Below are positions 35,860 through 44,297 of a stretch of DNA of 64,000 nucleotides, piece after piece. The DNA comes from Arthrospiribacter ruber (GTDB taxonomy: Bacteria; Bacteroidota; Bacteroidia; Cytophagales; Cyclobacteriaceae). The stretch spans positions 372,001 through 436,000 of the forward strand of contig NZ_RPHB01000001.1 of the NCBI RefSeq assembly GCF_019343195.1, in the 5' to 3' direction. The notes under the pieces are model-generated. The model was not told the DNA's origin. It made no database searches and worked only from the letters and a program-made list of their open reading frames with translations. Within the stretch, counting starts at the first letter, position 1, and every line of letters begins with the position of its first letter. The position numbers and the translations under genes were made by a program.

Positions 35860-35896
35860 AAAGCGATTTTTCAAGCATGAAGAATCGCTTTTTTTT
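35860..35896 (+). terminator. Terminator of hslV
   Basis: 9-bp stem AAAGCGATT / AATCGCTTT (35860-35868 and 35883-35891) with a 14-base loop and a run of T. Confidence 0.85.
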
Positions 35897-36230
35897 GGAT
35901 GAAGAATGGTTTGAATATTTTTTCTATGACCTTAGACCTCTTATTTAATAATATGATTATCCGCTTACTTACAAGTAGAATCAAAATAATGTAACAAACC
36001 TATGATTTCTAGCCAATATCAATGAATATCCAATATCTATAAGTATCGGATTGATCTAGGCCCTTATTTAAATTGGTTATTGGTATAATTGCGGATATAC
36101 ATATTTAATAATTTTAAAACGAGATCACCTATGGGTCTAAAGCATTTTTTTGAAATCTAATCCGTTTTATAGAGCTTTTCTAAACTTCATTGCCCTTTTC
36201 TAGGTTATACAGCTAGTAAAAAATAGCATC
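35897..36230. other. Gene-free AT-rich stretch before the TetR-like gene
   Basis: About 330 bases with no open frame of note. It contains near-repeats CCAATATCAATGAATATCC and CCAATATCTATAAGTATC around 36015-36050. No promoter consensus was recognised. Confidence 0.4.
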
Positions 36231-36896
36231 ATGGAAAAAACAACTGCTAAGAAAAGTACGAAAGTAGATCCGAAGAAAAAGATTACAGAAGGATATATTC
36301 TTTATGTTTTGGAACATGGGCATGAGCCTGCCTCAATATTCAAATTTGCCAAAGAACTGAAAATGAAAGAAGAGGAGTTTTACTCCTATTATACTTCTTT
36401 TGAATCTATCAAAACCGCTGTGTGGGTGAAGATTTTTGATGAAACCTTAGAGAATTTGGAGTCTCAGGAAGTGTTTAGACAATACAGTGCCAGAGAAAAG
36501 CTATTGGGCTTCTTTTTTACCTGGATAGAAGAACTGAAAAAAAACAGGTCCTACCTCCTCGTCCAATATCAGCATCACAAGGACTTGAAAAAATTGTTGC
36601 CACAAGAAGTGAAGCCATTCCGTGAAAAGTTTAAAGACTTTGCCAATGAAATTATTTTGGAAGGAAAGGAGACGGAAGAAATTGCTAGCAGGCCTATCAT
36701 CTCAGATCGATATGATGAAGCTTTGTGGCTACAGGTTTGGTTTGTTTTTCAGTTTTGGCTGAAAGATACTTCTCCAGGTTTTGAAAAAACCGATGCTGCC
36801 ATTGAAAAGTCCGTTAACCTTGCCTTTGACCTTATGGGTAAGAGCGCATTAGATACATTTATAGATTTTGCCAAGTTTTTGTACCAAAATAAGTAG
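36231..36896 (+). CDS. TetR-family-like regulator
   Basis: A 221-residue helical protein resembling Bacteroidota TetR regulators of the type found next to ABC1 kinases. After a Lys-rich start (MEKTTAKKSTKVDPKKK), residues 19-65 have the length and layout of a TetR helix-turn-helix (ITEGYILYVLEHGHEPASIFKFAKELKM... EEFYSYYTSFESIKTAVWV), though the recognition helix is weakly conserved. The C-terminal 140 residues are alpha-helical with a TetR_C-like domain (LLGFFFTWIEELKKNRSYLL, WLQVWFVFQFWLKDT). The next gene begins five bases after its stop, so the two probably form an operon. Confidence 0.75.
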   Translation: MEKTTAKKSTKVDPKKKITEGYILYVLEHGHEPASIFKFAKELKMKEEEFYSYYTSFESIKTAVWVKIFDETLENLESQEVFRQYSAREKLLGFFFTWIEELKKNRSYLLVQYQHHKDLKKLLPQEVKPFREKFKDFANEIILEGKETEEIASRPIISDRYDEALWLQVWFVFQFWLKDTSPGFEKTDAAIEKSVNLAFDLMGKSALDTFIDFAKFLYQNK

Positions 36897-36901
36897 GAAC
36901 A

Positions 36902-38242
36902 GTGAAGGAGAAAAATATCAAAGAGCAGCAGAGTATTCCCGTTTCCAAAGTGCAACGGGCTGCCAAATTTATCAGTACCGGTGCAAAAGTCGGAGGAAAC
37001 TATGTGAAGCACTACGCCAAAAAAGTAGTCAATCCCAATCTTTCCAAAGAGGAATTACACAACAGCAATGCGGAGGACATTTACAATTCTCTTAGCCAGC
37101 TCAAAGGTTCGGCCCTAAAAGTGGCCCAAATGATGTCCATGGATAAAAATATCCTACCTAGGGCCTATCAGGATAAGTTTACCATGGCGCAGTACAGTGC
37201 ACCGCCATTGTCGTACCCTTTGGTGGTAAAAACCTTTATGAAGTATTTCGGTAAAACGCCGGATCAGATGTATGACAGCTTCACAAAGTCTGCAGTCAAT
37301 GCTGCTTCCATAGGTCAGGTTCACCAAGCAACCAAAGAGGGTAAAAAGTTAGCCGTTAAAATTCAATACCCAGGTGTTGCCGATTCAGTAAGTTCGGACC
37401 TTAAGCTCGTCCGTCCTTTTGCCTTGAGACTGCTCAATATGAATGAAAAAGAGCTGGATCATTACATGGAAGAAGTGGAAGGCAAGCTGATAGAAGAAAC
37501 AGATTATGAACTTGAGGTGCAACGTTCTCTCGAAATTTCGCAAGCTTGTAGCCATATTGGCGGATTGACCTTTCCTGGATATTACAAGGAAATGAGTTCG
37601 GCGAGGATCATCACCATGGACTGGATAGATGGCAAGCACATCAGGGAATGGCTGGAAACCAATCCTAGTCAAGAAGATAAAAACAGGGTAGGGCAGTCCC
37701 TTTGGGATTTTTACCATCATCAGGTCCATAACCTACAGCAGGTACATGCCGATCCTCACCCTGGTAATTTTATCATTCAAAATGATGGCAAATTGGGTAT
37801 CATTGACTTTGGTTGTGTGAAAATTCTTCCTGAGGACTTCTACAAGGGTTACTTCTCATTGATCAAAAAGGACCTGTTGATCAATGAAGATGAATTGAAT
37901 GAGATTTTCTATAACCTGGAATTTATCAGTGATAAGGATACGGATGTAGAGAAAGAGTACTTCAAAAATATTTTCAAAGAGATGATTTCACTGCTGGGAA
38001 AACCCTTTCATGTGGATTCCTTTGATTTTGCAAATGACAGTTATTTTGAGCAGATTTTCATGTTGGGAGATAGGATTTCCAACGATAAGATGTTCAAAAA
38101 ATCAAGACAGGCCAGAGGTTCCAGACATGGATTGTATATCAACAGAACTTATTTTGGTCTTTATAACTTGCTCAACCAGCTTCAGGCCAATGTCAAAACG
38201 ACCAAGCCGGAATGGCTGGAGTCCAATGCTCAGGCTGTTTGA
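36902..38242 (+). CDS. ABC1/AarF/UbiB-family atypical kinase
   Basis: A 446-residue protein-kinase-like (ABC1/ADCK) protein. Relatives support quinone synthesis or lipid homeostasis and use ATP without acting on proteins. Motifs: LKGSALKVAQMMSMDK at the KxGQ position (Gly changed to Ala, Gln kept), AASIGQVHQA (Ala-rich loop), LAVKIQYPGV (ATP Lys), ETDYELEVQ (Glu of the ion pair), the catalytic loop HADPHPGNFI and the metal motif IIDFGCV. GTG start at 36902. It is paired with the TetR-like gene. Bacteroidota make menaquinone, not ubiquinone, so the exact role is uncertain. Confidence 0.9.
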   Translation: MKEKNIKEQQSIPVSKVQRAAKFISTGAKVGGNYVKHYAKKVVNPNLSKEELHNSNAEDIYNSLSQLKGSALKVAQMMSMDKNILPRAYQDKFTMAQYSAPPLSYPLVVKTFMKYFGKTPDQMYDSFTKSAVNAASIGQVHQATKEGKKLAVKIQYPGVADSVSSDLKLVRPFALRLLNMNEKELDHYMEEVEGKLIEETDYELEVQRSLEISQACSHIGGLTFPGYYKEMSSARIITMDWIDGKHIREWLETNPSQEDKNRVGQSLWDFYHHQVHNLQQVHADPHPGNFIIQNDGKLGIIDFGCVKILPEDFYKGYFSLIKKDLLINEDELNEIFYNLEFISDKDTDVEKEYFKNIFKEMISLLGKPFHVDSFDFANDSYFEQIFMLGDRISNDKMFKKSRQARGSRHGLYINRTYFGLYNLLNQLQANVKTTKPEWLESNAQAV

Positions 38243-38251
38243 AAGCACTGG

Positions 38252-38277
38252 AAAAACCTCCGAACAGGAGGTTTTTT
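38252..38277 (+). terminator. Terminator of the ABC1-kinase gene
   Basis: 10-bp stem AAAAACCTCC / GGAGGTTTTT with loop GAACA at 38262-38266 and trailing T. The end of this element abuts the stop of the small convergent reading frame at 38278. Confidence 0.88.
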
Positions 38278-38385
38278 TTATACCAACCTTAAAGCAAAAA
38301 TGATTGCAATTATCAAAAGTATCAAGCCTGATAGGTCGGCTATCCGCTTAATGGTTCTGTAGAGTATTTTTAGATGTTTTTCCAT
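38278..38385 (-). CDS. Possible 35-residue single-pass membrane protein
   Basis: A short open frame of 35 residues, too short for routine gene calling. It reads MEKHLKILYRTIKRIADLSG followed by a hydrophobic helix (LILLIIAIIFALRLV) ending at the stop. The basic N terminus and 15-residue hydrophobic tail suggest a small inner-membrane peptide. The ATG lies three bases after the stop of the ferric-reductase-like gene, so it would be co-transcribed. No homology was recognised; coding status rests on context and composition. Confidence 0.4.
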   Translation of the reverse strand: MEKHLKILYRTIKRIADLSGLILLIIAIIFALRLV

Positions 38386-38388
38386 GTC

Positions 38389-39711
38389 TTATACGAAGTC
38401 AAACCTTTCTGCATAAATGTTTCTCCAATCCACACCTTTTTTTCTGAAAGTGAGTTCGGCATTGTCCATCATCTGCCCTGGACCACAGATGTAATAGTCA
38501 AATTCATTGAGATCTTCCGGAAGGTATTTTGTGACCAACTTTTCATCTATGAGACCTTTTTCTCCATCCCAATCCTTGTCAGGCTTTTCCAAGACATGGA
38601 TCAGCTCAAGGTTGATTTGGTTTTTCAGTCTCTCCAATTCTTCTCTAAAAGGGATTTTTTTCCACCTTTCATTTCCATAAATGAGTATGCATTTTCTCTG
38701 GTCTTTCCTATCTGCCAGCGTTTTGAGAAAGGAGATGCCTGGAGTAACCCCAATTCCTCCCATGACCAAAAAGCATGGTTTCTCTTTGAGCGTAAAGGAA
38801 CCAAAAGGGCCTTCCAAATAGGCAGTCTGTCCAGGTTGCAGGTATTTCCAGGTGTTGGTAAAGTCCCCGATTCTTTTTGCGGTAATTTCCAAAACGCCTT
38901 TTTCTGCACTTGAAGAAAAAGAGAAGGGATGCTGCTGAAGTGAAAAGGGAGTATGGGAAATGGTAATCCAAGTGAATTGACCGGGCAGGAAACGGAAAGG
39001 TTCAGTACTTTTCTTTTCCAGTCTTAAGGTATAGCAGTCATCCTTTTGAGGAAGTATCTCCTTGATGATAAAGGGATCTTTTTTGGCCATGTATGGTCTT
39101 ACCAAACGGGTGTGAACCAATAAGTAAATCAATGAACCAAAGAAAATAATAAAGAAAGCAATCTTATAGAACTCATTGAGGTAATGGCCTACCTGAATGC
39201 TGTGGACAATGCCTATGAATACCAAAGAGAATCCCAAAACACCGTGGATAAGTCTCCACCATTCGTAATTAAGTCCAGTGCTGACCCTCCAAAGGCTGGT
39301 GTAGAGCAGGGTAATCATGCCAAAAGTAGCAAAGACCAAGGCAGCAGCTCGTGGAAGATTTTCCCTAGGGTCATAAAATGAAATGTATTCCCAGTCAGCT
39401 ACCAATAAGAGGATTGGATGACTTAAAACGAAAATTATGGCGACAATCCCTATTTCTTTATGAAACTGCACAATGTTATCCACTCCAAAGGATGGAGCCA
39501 CTTGCTTGATCCTTCCGGAAAATAAAAACTGTATTCCGAATAAACCCAAGCCTATAAAGCCCAAGACCACACCCAACTCCTCAAGGAGGGTTCGTTTTGG
39601 TGGGATATCTCCAGAGTAGGCTGCCAAAAGTGGGAGCAGACTCAAAGCAAGAAAAATAAAAAGCCAAATCAGCCCCTTGCCAGCGCTGTATCGTTTAGTT
39701 TTAGTTGACAT
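38389..39711 (-). CDS. Ferric-reductase-like transmembrane flavoprotein
   Basis: A 440-residue membrane electron-transfer protein. The first half has about six transmembrane helices with histidines placed for two b-type haems (FHKEIGIVAIIFVLSHPILL; RLIHGVLGFSLVFIGIVHSIQ). The second half is a ferredoxin reductase-like FAD/NAD(P) module: FLPGQFTWITI and QHPFSFSSS (FAD), VMGGIGVTPGISFLK (nucleotide loop) and YYICGPGQMMD (NAD/NADP). Such proteins pass electrons from NAD(P)H across the membrane to iron chelates or oxygen. Followed by the 35-residue membrane peptide. The electron acceptor is unknown. Confidence 0.88.
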   Translation of the reverse strand: MSTKTKRYSAGKGLIWLFIFLALSLLPLLAAYSGDIPPKRTLLEELGVVLGFIGLGLFGIQFLFSGRIKQVAPSFGVDNIVQFHKEIGIVAIIFVLSHPILLLVADWEYISFYDPRENLPRAAALVFATFGMITLLYTSLWRVSTGLNYEWWRLIHGVLGFSLVFIGIVHSIQVGHYLNEFYKIAFFIIFFGSLIYLLVHTRLVRPYMAKKDPFIIKEILPQKDDCYTLRLEKKSTEPFRFLPGQFTWITISHTPFSLQQHPFSFSSSAEKGVLEITAKRIGDFTNTWKYLQPGQTAYLEGPFGSFTLKEKPCFLVMGGIGVTPGISFLKTLADRKDQRKCILIYGNERWKKIPFREELERLKNQINLELIHVLEKPDKDWDGEKGLIDEKLVTKYLPEDLNEFDYYICGPGQMMDNAELTFRKKGVDWRNIYAERFDFV

Positions 39712-39802
39712 ACAAAAGTGGAACTTTATTCATCCGGAAATTTGGATGTTTTTGTGTGAAAGGTGATAAAACTTGTGTTTTTTTAGGTAGTTGGTCAATG
39801 TT

Positions 39803-40948
39803 TTAAGCCCCTTTGTAGGAGATTCTATAAATACAATTAGCCATGTCATCGGACACCAAAAGGTTTCCATCCGGCAGCTGCATGACATCTACCGGTCTGC
39901 CCCATACCTCCTGACTGTCATGGTTCAGCCAGCCTTCTGCAAAAACTTCTTCTTTGCCTGGGGTTTGGTTGTCATCGAGTATTACTCGGGTTACCTGATA
40001 GCCTATTTTTTTACTTCGGTTCCAGGAGCCATGCTTGGCGATGAAAATATTGTTTCTGTATTCATTCGGAAATTGATCAGCTGTGTAAAACCTCATGCCG
40101 AGAGGAGCCACGTGTGGCCCTAGTTTTTTGGCAGGAGCAACATAGGCCGACTTGTCCTTTCCTTTGTCTCCGAATTCCGGATCCTTCACATCTCCTGCAT
40201 GCCAAAATGGATAACCAAAGTGAAGTCCTTTTTGAGGGGCGTGGTTGAGCTCACAATCAGGAATGTCATCGCCCATCATGTCCCTGCCGTTGTCGGTAAA
40301 CCAAAGCTCTTTGGTTTGGGGATGCCAGGAGAAGCCAACGGTATTCCGCACTCCATGGGCAAAAATCTCCGGTTGAATATTGGTAGCATTCACATCGATT
40401 CTGGTGATGCTCGCAAATATCTCCTCATCAGATTTACAGATGTTGCATGGTGCACCTACTGGTACATACAACATGCCATCCGGTCCAAAAGCAATAAATT
40501 TCCAGCCATGATGTGCTTTATCGGGATATTTATCATATACCACCTCATAGCTTGGGTTTTCCAGATTGTTGACTATATCCTTAAACCTGAGGATTCTGCT
40601 GACTTCGGCGACATAGAGGTCGCCATTTTTGTAAGCCACGCCATTTGGCATTCGCAGGCCGGAGGCCAAGGTATGTTTTTTGTCAGCCTTTCCGTCTCCA
40701 TTGCTGTCCACCAAAGCATAGACATTTTTTCCTTGCCTATTTCCTACAAAAATGACTTTGCCATCATCGCTCATGGCCAGTGACCTTGCATCCGGAACAT
40801 CTTCTGCCCAGACTTCAATCTGAAATCCCGGCGGGAGTTTGATCGTTTCCAGTTGTATGTAGGAAGAATTGTTTTGGCCAGAGCAGGAAAAATAGGCGAA
40901 AGTCATCAACAGTAGAAATAAGGGTTTAAGCAAATGGTAGGTTTTCAT
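39803..40948 (-). CDS. PQQ-type sugar (sorbosone) dehydrogenase-like lipoprotein
   Basis: A 381-residue exported lipoprotein (LLMTFAYFSCSG lipobox) with a six-bladed beta-propeller resembling sorbosone/glucose dehydrogenases of the PQQ-dependent soluble type. Visible blade segments: LPPGFQIEVWAEDVPDARSL, LRMPNGVAYKNGDLYVAE, KFIAFGPDGMLYVPVGAPCNIC, PEIFAHGVRNTVGFSWHP, LWFTDNGRDMMGDDIPDCEL and PVDVMQLPDGNLLVSDD. It probably oxidises an aldose or aldehyde sugar in the periplasm if PQQ is available, but many relatives are uncharacterised and could have lost cofactor binding. Confidence 0.85.
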   Translation of the reverse strand: MKTYHLLKPLFLLLMTFAYFSCSGQNNSSYIQLETIKLPPGFQIEVWAEDVPDARSLAMSDDGKVIFVGNRQGKNVYALVDSNGDGKADKKHTLASGLRMPNGVAYKNGDLYVAEVSRILRFKDIVNNLENPSYEVVYDKYPDKAHHGWKFIAFGPDGMLYVPVGAPCNICKSDEEIFASITRIDVNATNIQPEIFAHGVRNTVGFSWHPQTKELWFTDNGRDMMGDDIPDCELNHAPQKGLHFGYPFWHAGDVKDPEFGDKGKDKSAYVAPAKKLGPHVAPLGMRFYTADQFPNEYRNNIFIAKHGSWNRSKKIGYQVTRVILDDNQTPGKEEVFAEGWLNHDSQEVWGRPVDVMQLPDGNLLVSDDMANCIYRISYKGA

Positions 40949-41054
40949 CGGAACTTAACTTATGATTTTGAAAATGAATATACCTAAATTTTTGTTGATT
41001 GTCAGGTCTTGGAGTAATAATCCATTTTTAAGCCTCAATCTATGGTAGAATACT

Positions 41055-41062
41055 TATTTTTG
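41055..41062 (+). promoter_or_regulatory. -7 box close to the ABC-F start codon
   Basis: TATTTTTG, an exact TAnnTTTG, ends four bases before the ATG at 41067. No good -33 is seen. If functional, the mRNA would be leaderless or nearly so. Confidence 0.4.
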
Positions 41063-41066
41063 CAGC

Positions 41067-42989
41067 ATGTTATCGATCAACAACCTATCTTATTTCATTG
41101 GGGGCAGAGCACTTTATGAAAATGCCGCCCTTCACATCAAGCCTAAAGATAAAATCGGACTGGTGGGTCTGAACGGCACCGGCAAGTCTACACTTTTGAA
41201 AATTATCAGTGGTGATTACCAGCCGACTTCTGGTGAGGTCCAGAAAGCCAAAGACTGCACGATTGGCTTTCTGAACCAAGACATGCTTTCTTATCAGTCA
41301 GAAGAACCTATTTTGGAAGTGGCATTGGCGGCATTTAAAGAGACTTTGGAGCTGCAGCATGAGATTGATGAAGTCTTGAAAAAGATGGAAACAGACTATT
41401 CTGATGCCGTGATCGACAGGCTGGCAAAGCTTCAGGAGAGATTTGAGGCCAATGAAGGATACACGATCAAAGCCAAAGCAGAGGAAATATTGGAGGGGAT
41501 AGGTTTTAGGACTGAAGATCTGATGAGGCCTTTGAAGACCTTTTCCGGTGGATGGAGAATGAGGGTAATGTTGGCTAAGCTTCTTTTGGAAAAGCCCTCT
41601 CTGCTGATGCTGGATGAGCCTACCAACCACCTTGATCTACCTTCCATTCAATGGGTGGAAAATTACCTGAAGTCCTACGAAGGGGCAGTTATTGTGGTGT
41701 CTCACGATCAGGAATTTTTGGACAACTGCATTGACATTACAGTGGAGGTATCACACGGGACGCTTACCTCTTATTCCGGAAACTACTCTTTTTATAAAGA
41801 GGAAAAAAAGGAAAGAATGGAGATACAGCAAAATGCCTACGAAAACCAGCAGCAAATGATCAAGCAGACTGAAAGGTTTATCGAAAGGTTTAGGGCAAAA
41901 GCTTCAAAATCCAATCAGGTTCAGTCCAGGGTCAAAGCCTTGGAAAGGATGGACAAAGTCAACGAAGTCATTGATGACAATATAGCTGTAAACTTCAAAT
42001 TTAAGTTTTCACAAAAATCCGGGAGAGACGTGGTCACTTTAGATCATGTTTCCAAATCTTACGGTGACCTGAAAATTCTTGAGGATACTTCTGCCAGGAT
42101 TGAGCGGGGGGATAAAATTGCACTCATCGGTGCCAACGGTAAAGGTAAATCTACCTTGTTGAGGATCATCAGTGGAACGGAGCAGGTAAAAGGGAAAGTT
42201 TCCCATGGTCACAATGTAATCAAGTCTTTTTATGCCCAGCATCAGCTGGAAGCACTGAATATTGACAATGAAATCCTTCAGGAAATGGTGCAGGCCGGAT
42301 CCGGTAAAACAGAAACCGAATTACGAGGGGTCTTGGGTTGCTTCCTCTTCTCCAATGAGGACGTCTTTAAAAAGATCAAAGTGCTTTCCGGAGGTGAAAA
42401 ATCCAGGGTTGCTTTAGCCAAAACACTTATCTCGGAAGCCAATTTCTTGTTGTTGGATGAGCCTACTAACCACCTTGATATGCAATCGGTGAATATTTTG
42501 ATCCAAGCGATGCAGCAATACGAAGGGACATTTATCACCGTTTCTCATGACAGACATTTTATCAGGGGGGTAGCTAATAAAATCTGGTATATAGAAAACC
42601 ATCAGATAAAAGAATATCCGGGAACCTATGAGGAGTTTGTGTACTGGAATGAAAGCAGGAAAGCAGATGAATCAATTGAAAAGTCTAATATCAAGGAAAA
42701 AAAGGAACCCCGTCAAAGAAGGTCAAATACCGAATTGGATGAAGCTAGAAAGGTTCTGAAAAAAAAGGAACAATATTTGGCTGAATGGGAAGATAAAATA
42801 CTCGGTTTGGAAAAAAGAAAGGCTGACTTGGAAAAAGAAATGGCTGACCCCTCCGTTTATTCTGAAGTGGACAGGCTCCAAGAGCTTACAGAAGAGTATG
42901 AGAAGATAAAAATATCTTTGAAAGAGGCCAATGCCTCATGGGAGTCCTTGGTGGAGGAAATAGGGGAGTTGGAACAAATCATAGCTTAA
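41067..42989 (+). CDS. ABC-F family ribosome-associated ATPase
   Basis: A 640-residue soluble twin-ABC protein of the ABC-F class, which binds the ribosome E site and affects translation or antibiotic protection. First domain: GLNGTGKSTLLKIISG (Walker A), FSGGWRMRVMLAKLL (signature) and LLMLDEPTNHLDLPS (Walker B). Charged linker of the ABC_tran_Xtn type (residues about 240-310). Second domain: GANGKGKSTLLRIISG, LSGGEKSRVALAKTLI, FLLLDEPTNHLDMQS. A C-terminal coiled coil (residues about 560-640) is Uup-like. No transmembrane segment. The start MLSINNLSYFIGG is canonical, and nine bases separate it from the T9SS gene downstream. Confidence 0.93.
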   Translation: MLSINNLSYFIGGRALYENAALHIKPKDKIGLVGLNGTGKSTLLKIISGDYQPTSGEVQKAKDCTIGFLNQDMLSYQSEEPILEVALAAFKETLELQHEIDEVLKKMETDYSDAVIDRLAKLQERFEANEGYTIKAKAEEILEGIGFRTEDLMRPLKTFSGGWRMRVMLAKLLLEKPSLLMLDEPTNHLDLPSIQWVENYLKSYEGAVIVVSHDQEFLDNCIDITVEVSHGTLTSYSGNYSFYKEEKKERMEIQQNAYENQQQMIKQTERFIERFRAKASKSNQVQSRVKALERMDKVNEVIDDNIAVNFKFKFSQKSGRDVVTLDHVSKSYGDLKILEDTSARIERGDKIALIGANGKGKSTLLRIISGTEQVKGKVSHGHNVIKSFYAQHQLEALNIDNEILQEMVQAGSGKTETELRGVLGCFLFSNEDVFKKIKVLSGGEKSRVALAKTLISEANFLLLDEPTNHLDMQSVNILIQAMQQYEGTFITVSHDRHFIRGVANKIWYIENHQIKEYPGTYEEFVYWNESRKADESIEKSNIKEKKEPRQRRSNTELDEARKVLKKKEQYLAEWEDKILGLEKRKADLEKEMADPSVYSEVDRLQELTEEYEKIKISLKEANASWESLVEEIGELEQIIA

Positions 42990-42998
42990 ATAATTGTC

Positions 42999-44264
42999 AT
43001 GAAAAGATCAGTAGTTTTATTTTTTTTGTTGATTGCGGGTCAGCTTGTCCTCGCGCAGGAAGCTTTGTTTGACAGAATATTTGAAGAAAATATTCAGTCT
43101 GTAAGGTTGTTTCCGAATTCAGGAGATTTTGCTGCCCAGATGAACTCTCCCATTTTGGAGCTCAATAGCGGTGTTGCCCTCAATCTTACTTTTGATGATT
43201 TTGCGTATGATCCGGATATGTACTCGGCCAAGATCATTCATTGTGACTTTGATTGGACACCATCTGACCTGAAAGAAAATGAATACCTCAACCAGTACAA
43301 TGAATTTAATGTCTTGGACTACGAATATTCAATAGATACCCGAATTCCTTACATTCACTACAATTTTGTCCTGCCTCCGGTAAGCAAATCAGGAAACTAT
43401 GTGATCAAAGTGTATCGGGGAAGAGATGAAAGTCAGACAATCCTGACCAAGAGGTTTATGGTTTATCAAAAAGCAGTCAACCTGGCGGCTAGGGTAGTAC
43501 CTCCAAGCACTACAGAAGACAGGAGGAAAGTGCAGCAGGTCAATGTAACAGTAAATTACAAGGGCAGAGAGTTGTTTGACCCTAGAAATAACCTTCGGGT
43601 CATGATCAGGCAAAACCAAAGATGGGACAATGTGAAGGTTTTGGACAAGCCCACCATGCTTAGGGAAGATACCAAAATGATAGAATACAATCTTTTTGAC
43701 GGCAGCAATACTTTCAAAGGCGGAAACGAGTTCAGGTTTTTGGATTTGAGGTTTGTGAGAGCAAGAGGGATGAATGTGAAGTCTGTGAAAATGGAAGAGG
43801 ATGTGGTATATGCGGAGGCAGGAATAGACAAAATAAGACCGGATGGAGTTTACTCAGAGTATCTGGATATGAATGGACAATATGCCATTATGAATCTGGA
43901 GAGGCAAAATCACGAAAGGGAAAGCGAGTATATTGTCACTACATTTTACTTAGATCCGGAAGGTGTTAAAGAACAGCCTTATCTGGTCGGAGCTTTGACT
44001 TTATGGGGATTGACCCCTGATGCCAAAATGGAACTCAATCCGAATACCAATATGTACGAGACTACTTTGATTTTAAAACAAGGTTGGTACGATTACCAAT
44101 ATGCCTATAAGGGTTCAGACGGATGGGACATGGCTCCTTTAGAGGGCAGTCATTTTGAAACCGAAAACGAATACGAAGTATTTATTTATTACCGGGATAT
44201 GGGTTCGAGATATGATGAACTGATCAGCTATTTTAATCTCAATCCGAATAAAAGAAGGTTATAA
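42999..44264 (+). CDS. Type IX secretion system plug protein (DUF5103)
   Basis: A 421-residue exported protein with a signal peptide (SVVLFFLLIAGQLVLAQ). It matches the plug-type protein of the type IX secretion system in Bacteroidota, which occludes the SprA translocation pore when it is not bound by PorV/substrate. Family segments: IFEENIQSVRLFP, NLTFDDFAYDPDMYSAKIIHCDFDW, LKENEYLNQYNEFNVLDYEYS, YIHYNFVLPPVSKSGNYVIKVY. The C-terminal half (TLILKQGWYDYQYAYKG) is also conserved. The gene is nine bases after the ABC-F gene and ends at a bidirectional terminator shared with cas6. Confidence 0.88.
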   Translation: MKRSVVLFFLLIAGQLVLAQEALFDRIFEENIQSVRLFPNSGDFAAQMNSPILELNSGVALNLTFDDFAYDPDMYSAKIIHCDFDWTPSDLKENEYLNQYNEFNVLDYEYSIDTRIPYIHYNFVLPPVSKSGNYVIKVYRGRDESQTILTKRFMVYQKAVNLAARVVPPSTTEDRRKVQQVNVTVNYKGRELFDPRNNLRVMIRQNQRWDNVKVLDKPTMLREDTKMIEYNLFDGSNTFKGGNEFRFLDLRFVRARGMNVKSVKMEEDVVYAEAGIDKIRPDGVYSEYLDMNGQYAIMNLERQNHERESEYIVTTFYLDPEGVKEQPYLVGALTLWGLTPDAKMELNPNTNMYETTLILKQGWYDYQYAYKGSDGWDMAPLEGSHFETENEYEVFIYYRDMGSRYDELISYFNLNPNKRRL

Positions 44265-44297
44265 AAAAAGCCGATCCATTTGGATCGGCTTTTTTTA
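44264..44297. terminator. Bidirectional terminator between T9SS plug and cas6 genes
   Basis: Stem AAAAAAGCCGATCC / GGATCGGCTTTTTT with loop ATTT. A-run and T-run flank both sides, so it can end transcription from both convergent genes; the cas6 stop lies inside it. Confidence 0.85.

Noticed and set aside
38374-38913. 179-residue Phe-rich frame on the plus strand
   Set aside because: Antisense to the ferric-reductase-like gene and without family signs.
40199-40783. 194-residue open frame on the plus strand
   Set aside because: Opposite the sorbosone-dehydrogenase-like gene; no signal or domain of its own.
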